Source of the DNA: Verrucomicrobiaceae bacterium
GTDB taxonomy: Bacteria; Verrucomicrobiota; Verrucomicrobiia; Verrucomicrobiales; Verrucomicrobiaceae
Assembly (NCBI GenBank): GCA_016795365.1
Contig: JAEUHN010000051.1
Span: 1-64,000, forward strand
Direction: 5' to 3'
DNA: 64,000 bases
Shown here: in pieces, positions 1 through 7,088 of the stretch
Position numbering within the stretch: position 1 is the first letter of the stretch
Layout of the letters: each line of letters opens with the position of its first letter
The notes under the pieces: generated by a model
The model's input: the letters and a program-made list of their open reading frames with translations, nothing else
Told to the model about the DNA's origin: nothing
Database searches by the model: none
Translations under genes and position numbers: made by a program

Positions 1-1070
1 GCTTTGAAGCTCTTCGGCGGCGCGGCGGTGAGGATGTAGCTCATCATCGTCACCTGCCTGCCCGGATGCGACTTCTCCAAACGCCGCGCGACATCGCGGT
101 GGAAGATCCAGATCTTCTCCGACCAGTCTTTGCCCGTGCCGTAAAGCGCATCGCACTTCTCGCACTGACACTCGCGGAAACCATCCGGTTGGCCGAGATC
201 GACGCTGTCGTAGCCTTTGTCGAAGAAGCCCGCGAGATCGCGGTAGATGCGCTCCTGCACCTCGGGATTCGACAGGCAATACTGCCCGTTGCCCTCCGGC
301 TTCAAACGCGAGCCGCTGATCATCGCGAAGTATTCCGGGTGCTCCGCAAACAACTCCGCCGGCACCGCCCGCTCCCACGTGTGACCACCGAACTGCTCGT
401 CCACGCGCGGGAAGCGATGGTGCGCGAGATCGTAAAACGACGCACCCGCCGGATGCGCCGTGTTCACCCGCAGCAGCGGTGTGGTGGTCACGTTCAGCGA
501 CTCCGGCACCGTCATCGTCGGCATCGGCAGAAACTCGATCGCGGGCGACGCGAGCAGATCGATCTTCGCCGCGCCGCTCACCGGCGTGTAGCCCGGCAGA
601 TCGGGATACAAAAAGCGCACGCCCATGAACTGCCGCGCAAAGTCCACCGCCGCCTTTGCCGTGCCCACGCGATCCCAATTCGGCCGCCGCGCATTGTCCG
701 TCGGTGCCTTCGAGGGATGATCATGCCCCGCGATGATCACCTCCTTGCCCACCACCCGATGCACAAAGCTCCAATCCCGCAGCTTCGTCACGTCGAGGCC
801 GTTCTTCTGCGCAAACTGCGTGTTTCCGAGCATCAACGCCGGTTTCGCCGCATCCCGCTCCTTTTCCCGCACGACCGCGACCTCGGCCTTGTTCGCCAAA
901 AACGCCGTTTGGAGCAGTCGCGCCGTCTGCACGAGACTGTCGTCCAACGCTGGTGAAGGCAGCGCATCCGGCAAAACGATCTGGTAGTCCGATTTCCCCG
1001 CGTCGAGCAATGTCAGGTCCGCAGCGGCTGCGGCAGCGAGGGAGATAAAGAGCGCGAGGAGGGTTTTCAT
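1..1070 (-). CDS. DUF4838-type secreted protein, C-terminus cut by window start
   Basis: Reading the minus strand from an ATG at 1070 gives about 356 residues with no stop before the window edge, so the C-terminus is missing. The start MKTLLALFISLAAAAAA is a signal peptide. Around residues 155-175 there is VDFARQFMGVRFLYPDLPG, the segment that precedes DUF4838 domains, and later GQPDGFRECQCEKCDA, the CxCxxC motif of the family. The same motif occurs in the protein at 35946-39044. DUF4838 proteins are common in Verrucomicrobia and Planctomycetes beside polysaccharide-degradation genes and have a TIM-barrel-like, glycosidase-related fold; substrate unknown. The many plus-strand open frames here are its shadow. 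Family call good, function open. Confidence 0.85.
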   Translation of the reverse strand, partial: MKTLLALFISLAAAAAADLTLLDAGKSDYQIVLPDALPSPALDDSLVQTARLLQTAFLANKAEVAVVREKERDAAKPALMLGNTQFAQKNGLDVTKLRDWSFVHRVVGKEVIIAGHDHPSKAPTDNARRPNWDRVGTAKAAVDFARQFMGVRFLYPDLPGYTPVSGAAKIDLLASPAIEFLPMPTMTVPESLNVTTTPLLRVNTAHPAGASFYDLAHHRFPRVDEQFGGHTWERAVPAELFAEHPEYFAMISGSRLKPEGNGQYCLSNPEVQERIYRDLAGFFDKGYDSVDLGQPDGFRECQCEKCDALYGTGKDWSEKIWIFHRDVARRLEKSHPGRQVTMMSYILTAAPPKSFK

Positions 1071-1138
1071 GCGGGGACATGAAACGTGGGGAGTGGGGTG
1101 GGTCTTTGTGGCGGGAAGCGGCTAGTGAACTCCAGTGA

Positions 1139-2626
1139 CTAGATAAGCACTTGTGGTTCTCTGTTCTTGTCACGCAGTGGCTCGAGACGGCGATAGAAGT
1201 CCAAAATCATCTCATCAGCCTTTACGTCACCCATCGAAATTGGGCGATCAAGGCTGATTCCGTCAAGTGTGCGGCAACGTGAAAGCGCGACGTAAGTTTG
1301 GCCGGAGCAAAATGCTCCGCGACCAAGATCGATTCGCACCGAGTCTAATGTCATTCCTTGCGACTTGTGAATCGTGATGGCCCATCCGAGAGAAATTGGA
1401 AACTGTTTAAATGTGCCAACAACAGTGCTCTCAATCCGGCCCTCCTCTTGGTCATACTCGTATTGAATTTTTTCCCACACGGCTCGCTCGACATTCACAG
1501 TGTTGCCAGTGCCATTAATTTCGATCCGCAGACGATCTTCTTCGATCTGGACCACTTGCCCAAGCGTTCCATTCACCCAATAGGGTTTGTTGTTCTTAAC
1601 AAAGAGAATCTGAGCGCCTTCTTTGATTTCTAATCGATGGGGTGCCTGAAATCTGTCTCTCTGCACATCAAAGCGGCCTTCCACGATGGCGTCGAATGTC
1701 CTCAACGGTGTCTCCAAGGCGTCTAGATTGCGGGTGTTGATCGACTTCGCCGCAGCGTTGGTGGGCACGAGAAACAGAGCAGGCGATGCTGATGGCTGGC
1801 GGTCGCGGTAACAATCACGATTAATCCTCGCCACTGCTTCACGGTGGTTATCGTTCAATCGTATTCGATCAAGCATATCCACAAACTCACGTCCAGTCTG
1901 TCTAAAGACCTTGGTTAGTTCGATCGGAATCAATTCCGTCGTGTTGAATACGTCAGCAGAGAAGAAATACGGGGAGAGGTAGCGGTCAGTGTAAAACTGG
2001 GCCACCTCAGGATCGCTCACAACGGGAGGTAGCTGCAATAGATCGCCAACAAAGATCACTGGAACTCCGCCAAACGGGCGTGGATCGCGGCGAACTCTCT
2101 TTAGCGTGTTGCTGATGCAGTCAATCAAGTTGGGCGGAACCATTGAAACCTCGTCGATGACCAAAGCGCCCAGCACTTCAATGACAGGAACAATCTGACG
2201 TCGTGGCTCAAACGCCTCGTCCGGATTAACCGTCCGGGGTGGGATGCTGAAGAATGAATGGATCGTTGAACCTTGAACATTGATTGCCGCCAACGCAGTT
2301 GGAGCAACCACGGCGCAGTTTCGAATATTTTGGGTCAAAAATCGAATCAGCGTGGACTTTCCTGTGCCTGCACGACCAGTGACGAAGATTGCAGGGCATT
2401 GCTGCCGCACGGCTTCAAGAACAAACTCATACTCTGGAAGAACCTCTACTGGCTCGCTCTGCTGCGTGACGAGCCGAGACGCTTTGACTGGTGTCGGAGC
2501 TTTTTGTGACGTGACGCTCGAAACGGGAGCCAGCTCATTATTGATCTTGGATAGATTGACCGCCTCGGCGTCTGCGACACCCAGCAGTCGTCTTGCGAGG
2601 CTTCGGATTCCATTCCAGGCGTTCAT
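1139..2626 (-). CDS. Pif1-like ATP-dependent DNA helicase
   Basis: A 495-residue superfamily 1 helicase of the Pif1/RecD-like group. Walker A is GRAGTGKST (residues 84-92), the DEAD-type Walker B is VIDEVSM (about residue 155), followed by FVGDLLQLPPV (motif III type), and near the C-terminus TIHKSQGMTLDSVRIDLG and TYVALSRCRT, the usual motifs V-VI. Pif1 enzymes unwind DNA 5' to 3' and help resolve G-quadruplexes and replication obstacles. The first 65 residues show no recognised domain. The gene is visibly less GC-rich than its neighbours, which suggests transfer. It stands alone: its promoter would lie in 2627-2960, next to the repeat array. Motif set is complete, so it is probably active. 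Confidence 0.92.
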   Translation of the reverse strand: MNAWNGIRSLARRLLGVADAEAVNLSKINNELAPVSSVTSQKAPTPVKASRLVTQQSEPVEVLPEYEFVLEAVRQQCPAIFVTGRAGTGKSTLIRFLTQNIRNCAVVAPTALAAINVQGSTIHSFFSIPPRTVNPDEAFEPRRQIVPVIEVLGALVIDEVSMVPPNLIDCISNTLKRVRRDPRPFGGVPVIFVGDLLQLPPVVSDPEVAQFYTDRYLSPYFFSADVFNTTELIPIELTKVFRQTGREFVDMLDRIRLNDNHREAVARINRDCYRDRQPSASPALFLVPTNAAAKSINTRNLDALETPLRTFDAIVEGRFDVQRDRFQAPHRLEIKEGAQILFVKNNKPYWVNGTLGQVVQIEEDRLRIEINGTGNTVNVERAVWEKIQYEYDQEEGRIESTVVGTFKQFPISLGWAITIHKSQGMTLDSVRIDLGRGAFCSGQTYVALSRCRTLDGISLDRPISMGDVKADEMILDFYRRLEPLRDKNREPQVLI

Positions 2627-2959
2627 GTTCTCTTAATTCAATAGTGGTGGAGTGCTCTAACCTCTGGCTGACTCAAAATCATTCACTGTTTGTGCTTCGT
2701 TACGGAGCGAGCTTGAGGCGAAAAGGGCGAAATCACGAGCAGAAAGTAGGTTCAATGTCCCCAATACATTCGCGCTTCCCAAGCTGAGACCGAAGCCCTC
2801 CGAATATCCACCCTTGGCGTTCCAGCCGCTCGACGAGCCTCTGCGGCCCTTTCGCGGGCGGGGATGAGGAGAACCGCCAGAGATGAAGAAGGCGCGAGAG
2901 TTATGATTTCAGCGCTCTTACGCCTTCTTGATCTCTCGCGGGGCGCTTTCCCTCAACAC
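2627..2959. other. Non-coding spacer between helicase gene and repeat array
   Basis: No convincing gene is seen here. It must hold the minus-strand promoter of the helicase gene, though no clear -35/-10 pair was recognised. Its one structured part is an inverted repeat near 2880-2935, listed separately. Confidence 0.5.
2880..2935. repeat. Inverted repeat, 15-nt arms
   Basis: Arm 2880-2894 (gagatgaagaaggcg) pairs with 2921-2935 (cgccttcttgatctc) at 14 of 15 positions across a 26-nt loop. There is no T-run after it, so it does not look like a simple terminator. It lies just upstream of the repeat array and may be a degenerate relative of mobile palindromic DNA. Confidence 0.6.
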
Positions 2960-3463
2960 ATGGACTGCGGCAGCCTGCTGCCGCTTTCGGGAGGCCAGCC
3001 TGCTGGCCGTCGAGGGGGCCAAGATGGTGTCACGCCATGGCGCTTCCGCGTTGGCGACAGCGAAGGGTGTTCTTCGGGGGCCGCGAGACTTTGACGGCGG
3101 CAGGGCTGCCTTGGAAAAGCGGCAGCGGGCTGCCGCAGTCCATGTTTGGGAGGCCAGCCTGCTGGCCGTCGAATGGTCCAGGGTGATGTTTCGTTATGGC
3201 GCTTTCGCGTTGGTGGCAGCCGAGAGGCTTCTTCGGGGGCCGGGAGACTTTGGCGGCAGCAGGGCTGCCTTGGGAAAGCGGCAGCGGGCTGCCGCAGTCC
3301 ATGTGTTGGGAGGCCAGCCTGCTGGCCGTCGAAGGGTCCAGGATGGTGTCACGTCATGGCGCTCTTGCGTTGGCGGCAGCGGAGGGTGTTCTTCGGGGGC
3401 CGGGAGACTCCGGCGGCAGCAGGGCTGCCTGGGCAAAGCGGCAGCAGGCTGCCGCAGTCCATG
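2960..3463. repeat. Three tandem ~159-bp hairpin-rich REP/BIME-like units
   Basis: A half-unit (2960-2990) is followed by three near-identical units at about 2991-3143, 3150-3303 and 3310-3463 (period 159-160 bp). Each starts with GGAG next to gccagcctgctggc, a hairpin with a CCTG loop. Each ends with gcggcagcaggctgccgc then agtccatg, a second hairpin which is the exact inverse of the leading catggactgcggcagcctg arm. A third hairpin (ggcagcagggctgcc) lies inside. GGAG or GTAG next to a palindrome is the known signature of REP elements handled by RAYT transposases, and a RAYT gene starts 65 bp downstream. Short open frames on both strands here are repeat translations, not genes. Confidence 0.9.
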
Positions 3464-3528
3464 TTTTCCATGTTGTCGATGAAGTCTGGGGTTGACCGTT
3501 TCGCCACGTCACCGCCATTCTTCTCGCC

Positions 3529-4107
3529 ATGATGCCTGATGTTCCATCCGATGAGGAGTGCCTTCGCGGCACCCGGCATTGGCCTCATGCGCCGCCCCAT
3601 CGGCTCTCGGAGAGCGGGGTGTATTTCCTCACGGCACGCGCTCGTGAGAAAGCGCATCTCTTTGCCACAGCCGGACGTCGGGACTGGTTTGAGCAGATGC
3701 TTTTCGATGCCTTTGCGGAGCGTGGCTGGAAGTTGGAAGCGTGGGCGGTGCTCTCGAATCACTACCATGTCGTCGCGCATAGTCCGCCAGGAGGCGCGGA
3801 GACTCTAAGGGAGGTGGTGCAAAAACTGCATAGCTTGGCGACCAAGCGATTGAACACCGAGGACGGCACGCAGGGACGCACGCGGCTGTGGCAAAACTAC
3901 CGGGAGACGCATCTCACCTACCCGCAGAGCTATCTGGCACGACTGAACTATGTGCATCAAAACCCAAGGCATCACGGTTTGGTGCCGTTGGCCTCACAAT
4001 GGAAGTGGTGCAGTGCCGCCGCCTTCAAGCGTGAGGCGACGCCAGCCTGGGTGAAGACCATCGCCAGCTTCCCCTTCGATGAAATCGCCGCTGAAGATGG
4101 TGAGTGA
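3529..4107 (+). CDS. REP-associated tyrosine transposase (RAYT, Y1/IS200-like)
   Basis: A 192-residue Y1_Tnp-superfamily protein, normal length for a RAYT. The HUH metal-binding motif is visible as NHYHVVAH (His78-Tyr79-His80), and the typical C-terminal block NYVHQNPRHHGLV starts at residue 140. Tyr131, Tyr135 and Tyr141 are candidates for the catalytic tyrosine. These enzymes nick single-stranded DNA and bind or move REP palindromes; unlike IS elements they are usually single-copy domesticated genes. It is bracketed by palindromic units, three on the left and one 20 bp beyond its stop. The start is the first of two adjacent ATGs. The frame is intact, so it is likely functional. Confidence 0.9.
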   Translation: MMPDVPSDEECLRGTRHWPHAPPHRLSESGVYFLTARAREKAHLFATAGRRDWFEQMLFDAFAERGWKLEAWAVLSNHYHVVAHSPPGGAETLREVVQKLHSLATKRLNTEDGTQGRTRLWQNYRETHLTYPQSYLARLNYVHQNPRHHGLVPLASQWKWCSAAAFKREATPAWVKTIASFPFDEIAAEDGE

Positions 4108-4126
4108 TGTGAATGGTCAGGGACTC

Positions 4127-4311
4127 CATGGACTGCGGCAGCCTGCTGCCGCTTTCAGGAGGCCAGCCTGCTGGCCGTCGAATGGTCCATGGTGATGTTT
4201 CGTCGAGGCGCTCTCGCGTTGGCGTCAGCTGAGAGGCTTTTCGATGGCCTGGAGACTTTGGCGGCAGCAGGGCTGCCTCGGAAAAGCGGCAGCAGGCTGC
4301 CGCAGTCCATG
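4127..4311. repeat. Fourth copy of the hairpin-rich repeat, downstream of the RAYT gene
   Basis: A complete, same-orientation unit with both ends: it opens with catggactgcggcagcctg (4127) and closes with the exact inverse ending agtccatg (4311). The internal GGAG plus gccagcctgctggc hairpin is conserved. The middle is more diverged than the left-hand units. With the array at 2960-3463 it frames the transposase as a REPtron-like module. Confidence 0.9.
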
Positions 4312-4333
4312 TTCTTATCCGGGAACGACACCG

Positions 4334-5245
4334 CTACATCTTCCCCAAGCTCTCCAGCCACTCGACGAGCACTTTCGGCCACTGGGCGCCGGGGAAGTCG
4401 TGCTGCACCCGTGTGGGGATGAGGTTGCCGACGCCGTGGCCGCCTTCTTCGTGGAGGTCGAGGCGGGCGGGGACGCCGAGCTTTTTCAGGTCGGCGATGA
4501 TGTTGGTGGTGATCTCGACGGGCTTGTCGGTGGTGGCGTGGACGAGATACACGGGCGGTGAGTTCGGCTTGAAGACAAACGGGTTCTCCGGCTTGCGCCA
4601 ATGCCAGGTGCCGAGGCCCACGGCGAAGTCGGGACGGCTGCTGAGGCGCTCGATGGGATCGGTGGCCTGCGGATCGCCGAGATCGAAGTTCGCGGCGAGA
4701 TTCATCGCGAGGTTCGCACCGGCGGAATAGCCAGCGACACCGATTTTCGCCGGATTGAGGCCCCATTCAGTGGCGCGATGCCGCACGAGGCGCATGGCGC
4801 GTTTTGCATCGAGCAAGGTGAGCGCCTGGATGCCTTCGTTCGGCAGGATGTGCGGCGGACGCGTGCGGTATTTGAGGCCGATGACGGCCACGCCCATCGG
4901 ATTGAAGACCTGCGCGGCATACACGACGTGCGTCTTCCACGCGTGCCCGCCATAGCCGCCACCGGCACACACGACGATGGCCATGCCGTTGCGATTTTCC
5001 TTCGGCGGCAGATACGGCGTGATCGTGGGCACCGAGACGCTCTGGATGGTCTGGTTGTCCTTGATGACCTCCGGCGCGGCGTTTTCGAGAAACTGCGGCG
5101 GCTTCCCCGGCCAGAGCAAAATCGGCTCCGGCGTGCCGGGGCCGAGCTGCTGCATCAATCCTCTTTCTGCCAAGGTCAATTCACGGCTGAATGCCGACGT
5201 AACCAAGGTCAAAGTGAGTGAAAGAGTCAGCAGGAAACACTTCAT
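4334..5245 (-). CDS. Secreted alpha/beta hydrolase (BD-FAE/acetyl esterase-like)
   Basis: A 303-residue exported esterase. A signal peptide (about 1-20) is followed by an alpha/beta-hydrolase domain: VVCAGGGYGGHAW is the oxyanion-hole region, GYSAGANL the nucleophile elbow with the catalytic Ser, and EEGGHGVG near the end carries the likely catalytic His. Members near polysaccharide genes act as acetyl-xylan or related carbohydrate esterases; the exact substrate is not visible. Its start overlaps the stop of the SGNH hydrolase gene by 4 bp (ATGA), so the two are translationally coupled. The 3' end lies 23 bp from the repeat unit. Confidence 0.85.
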   Translation of the reverse strand: MKCFLLTLSLTLTLVTSAFSRELTLAERGLMQQLGPGTPEPILLWPGKPPQFLENAAPEVIKDNQTIQSVSVPTITPYLPPKENRNGMAIVVCAGGGYGGHAWKTHVVYAAQVFNPMGVAVIGLKYRTRPPHILPNEGIQALTLLDAKRAMRLVRHRATEWGLNPAKIGVAGYSAGANLAMNLAANFDLGDPQATDPIERLSSRPDFAVGLGTWHWRKPENPFVFKPNSPPVYLVHATTDKPVEITTNIIADLKKLGVPARLDLHEEGGHGVGNLIPTRVQHDFPGAQWPKVLVEWLESLGKM

Positions 5246-6093
5246 TGTTTGGCAGCCTTCCTGGCTTTCTCTGCGGCAGCTTTGGCACGTGCTTCAGCCT
5301 GCTTTTTGGCGAATTCCACCGCAGCGGCTTCGAGCGGAGCCCACGCGGCCTTCGCCTTGTCGAGTTCCGCGTCATTGAGGCCAAACGCCTTCAACACGCC
5401 CGTGGCCATGAGCTTGTTGCCCTCTGTATTCATATGCACGCCGTCGCTGGTGAGCACTTTCACGTTCGGCTTGTTTTCCGCCTTGATGCGCTCGGCAAAC
5501 ATCGCGAACAGATCGGCCATCGGCAGATTCTTTTCCTTCGCAAGCTGGCGAAGGAAGTCGTTGTAGGGCGCGAGCAGGCCGTTTTCTTTGCTGGCGAGAT
5601 TTTCCTGAATCACCGTCGCGGTGAGCATCGCCGGCTTCACGCCAGCGGCTGTCGCCTGGACGATGATCGCGGTGATGTTCTTCTTGTAGGTGCCACGCGT
5701 GCCCACTTTGTCATCGTAGGTGCCGCTCTTCGCCATCGCGTCATCCAGCGGCACGCCGCGCGCGCCGTGCCACACGTCATTCACGCCGCAGCTCAGCGTC
5801 ATCCACTGCGGTTTCTTGCTCAGCACGTCCTTGTCGAGTCGCGCGAGCATCTGATCCGATTTGTGACCGCTGATCCCGGCCGGCACCGGCTCCGCCTTGA
5901 TGCCGTTCGCCTCCAAGCCTGCAATCACGAGCCGCACATAGCCCGCCGGATTGCTCCAGCCGCCCTGCGTGATCGAATCACCGAGGAAGGCGATCTTCTC
6001 GCCGCTCTTAACGGCGATTTCAGCGTTCGCCAAAGCTGGCGCGAGGAGGGTGGCGGCGAGGACGGAGAGAAGGCGGAAAGCGCGTGTGTTCAT
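5242..6093 (-). CDS. Secreted SGNH/GDSL hydrolase
   Basis: A 283-residue exported SGNH-fold esterase. The ATG at 6093 gives a good signal peptide (MNTRAFRLLSVLAATLLAPALANA), preferred over an upstream ATG at 6144 that would put about 17 residues before it. Block I is FLGDSITQGGW (Ser nucleophile), block III CGVNDVWHGA, and SDGVHMNTEGNKLMA holds the Asp-His pair. Such enzymes often deacetylate plant polysaccharides such as rhamnogalacturonan. The C-terminus is Ala/Lys-rich (residues ~245-283, with EARAKAAAEKARKAAK), an unusual charged tail. Coupled by 4 bp to the next esterase gene, so both probably serve the same substrate. Confidence 0.88.
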   Translation of the reverse strand: MNTRAFRLLSVLAATLLAPALANAEIAVKSGEKIAFLGDSITQGGWSNPAGYVRLVIAGLEANGIKAEPVPAGISGHKSDQMLARLDKDVLSKKPQWMTLSCGVNDVWHGARGVPLDDAMAKSGTYDDKVGTRGTYKKNITAIIVQATAAGVKPAMLTATVIQENLASKENGLLAPYNDFLRQLAKEKNLPMADLFAMFAERIKAENKPNVKVLTSDGVHMNTEGNKLMATGVLKAFGLNDAELDKAKAAWAPLEAAAVEFAKKQAEARAKAAAEKARKAAKQ

Positions 6094-6164
6094 GGTGAGG
6101 TGAACGCAAACGACGCCCTTTGCTTGTCCTTTCCCGACACTCACCGGAGTTCACGCCAAGCCAT

Positions 6165-7013
6165 TCACTGCCGTGCACGCTCCAGCGCTGCAGCGATCTC
6201 TTTTTCGATTGCGGGCAGCGGATTGAGCAGATCGAGCGGCTTCTCCACCGGTGTGACCTCATTCGTGCGCGGGTCCCAGTTCACGGGGCCGAAACGGCAG
6301 GGCGCTGGATTGCCGGTGAGGATGTGCATGCCGGCGTCGTCCTTGTCGAAGTGCCAGAACTCGAACGGGAAGTGGATGAAGCCGTGTTTCTCCATCATCG
6401 CGCAGATGTCGAGACGCGTGGCGACATGCTCGGGAGCGACAAAAGGCGAGCGCATGGGCGTGTGCTCGCTCATTTCGAGATAGGGATAGCCGCGCCACAC
6501 TTCCGTGCCGTCATCGCGACGAAACACCGAGATGTCGATGGCGGAGCCGGACATGTGCGCGCCGATCTTTGGCATGTTCGCCGTGAGCACGATCGCGCGG
6601 CGAAACATCATCTCCGGCGTCGGAATCTGGCCCCCGAGCTCCCACATCGTCTTTTTGAGCACGTTGTCGAAGACCGACGGCTTCCGCACAAGCTGGCGCT
6701 GCATGTCGAGAGATCGGAAACCGTCCTCAATCTTCAGGATCCAGCCGCGCTCATTCATCTCGCGCCCAATGGTGATGACATCGCGCACCAGGCTCTCCCG
6801 CAGGAAGTAAACGCGGTCGAGATCGCCGGCGATCTTCGAGGTCGAAAACAGCATCTCCACGCCAGCATCGGCTGCGGCATCGGGAATCGAGGCAAAGCGT
6901 TCGCCGCATTCGTTGACCGGAAACGTTATCAGCTTTTGCACGATGGCATAGCCTGCTTCCATCTGCTCGGCCCAGTAGGCGCGGCGTGCTTGGTCGTCCG
7001 TGTTGGATGTCAT
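6165..7013 (-). CDS. D-alanyl-D-alanine dipeptidase-like M15 metallopeptidase
   Basis: 282 residues with the zinc site of peptidase family M15 (VanX/DdpX type): GAHMSGSAIDIS supplies His153 and Asp160, and FEFWHF supplies the catalytic Glu218 and zinc ligand His221. EDGFRSLDMQ (about 96-105) carries the conserved Arg that binds the substrate carboxylate. These enzymes cleave D-Ala-D-Ala from peptidoglycan turnover. No signal peptide is evident, so it is probably cytoplasmic, unlike its neighbours. It is longer than VanX (about 200 residues), with an extra N-terminal helical part. No vanH/vanA-like genes are adjacent, so recycling rather than resistance is the likelier role. Confidence 0.85.
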   Translation of the reverse strand: MTSNTDDQARRAYWAEQMEAGYAIVQKLITFPVNECGERFASIPDAAADAGVEMLFSTSKIAGDLDRVYFLRESLVRDVITIGREMNERGWILKIEDGFRSLDMQRQLVRKPSVFDNVLKKTMWELGGQIPTPEMMFRRAIVLTANMPKIGAHMSGSAIDISVFRRDDGTEVWRGYPYLEMSEHTPMRSPFVAPEHVATRLDICAMMEKHGFIHFPFEFWHFDKDDAGMHILTGNPAPCRFGPVNWDPRTNEVTPVEKPLDLLNPLPAIEKEIAAALERARQ

Positions 7014-7026
7014 GGCTATGATAAAG

Positions 7027-7088
7027 CCTGCAGGCCGGGTGATGTTTCGCCGACTTCACGGAGGTCGGCGAAACTCAGTCCTGCAGGA
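7027..7088. repeat. Composite palindrome between genes
   Basis: An 11-bp perfect inverted repeat (7044-7054 gtttcgccgac and 7064-7074 gtcggcgaaac, 9-nt loop) is flanked on both sides by the palindrome cctgcagg (near 7027 and 7080). There is no T-run in either direction, so it looks more like an extragenic palindromic repeat than an intrinsic terminator, though it could stabilise the 3' end of the long upstream mRNA. Confidence 0.65.

Noticed and set aside
2960-3463. Possible CRISPR array
   Set aside because: The period is ~159 bp with no short direct repeat separated by unique spacers, and the units are almost identical throughout.
2864-3572. Several short open frames in the repeat array with similar products (MDCGSLLPL...SPAAAKVSRP type)
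   Set aside because: They are translations of the palindromic repeat units in several frames and both strands; they have no start context and recur because the DNA repeats.
5218-6483. Long plus-strand open frame opposite the esterase and SGNH hydrolase genes
   Set aside because: It runs antisense to two genes with complete catalytic motifs and encodes Arg/His-rich sequence typical of GC-rich shadow frames.
7044-7074. Rho-independent terminator of the ThuA-fusion gene
   Set aside because: Hairpin is perfect but lacks a T-run on the relevant strand, so it is listed as a palindromic repeat.
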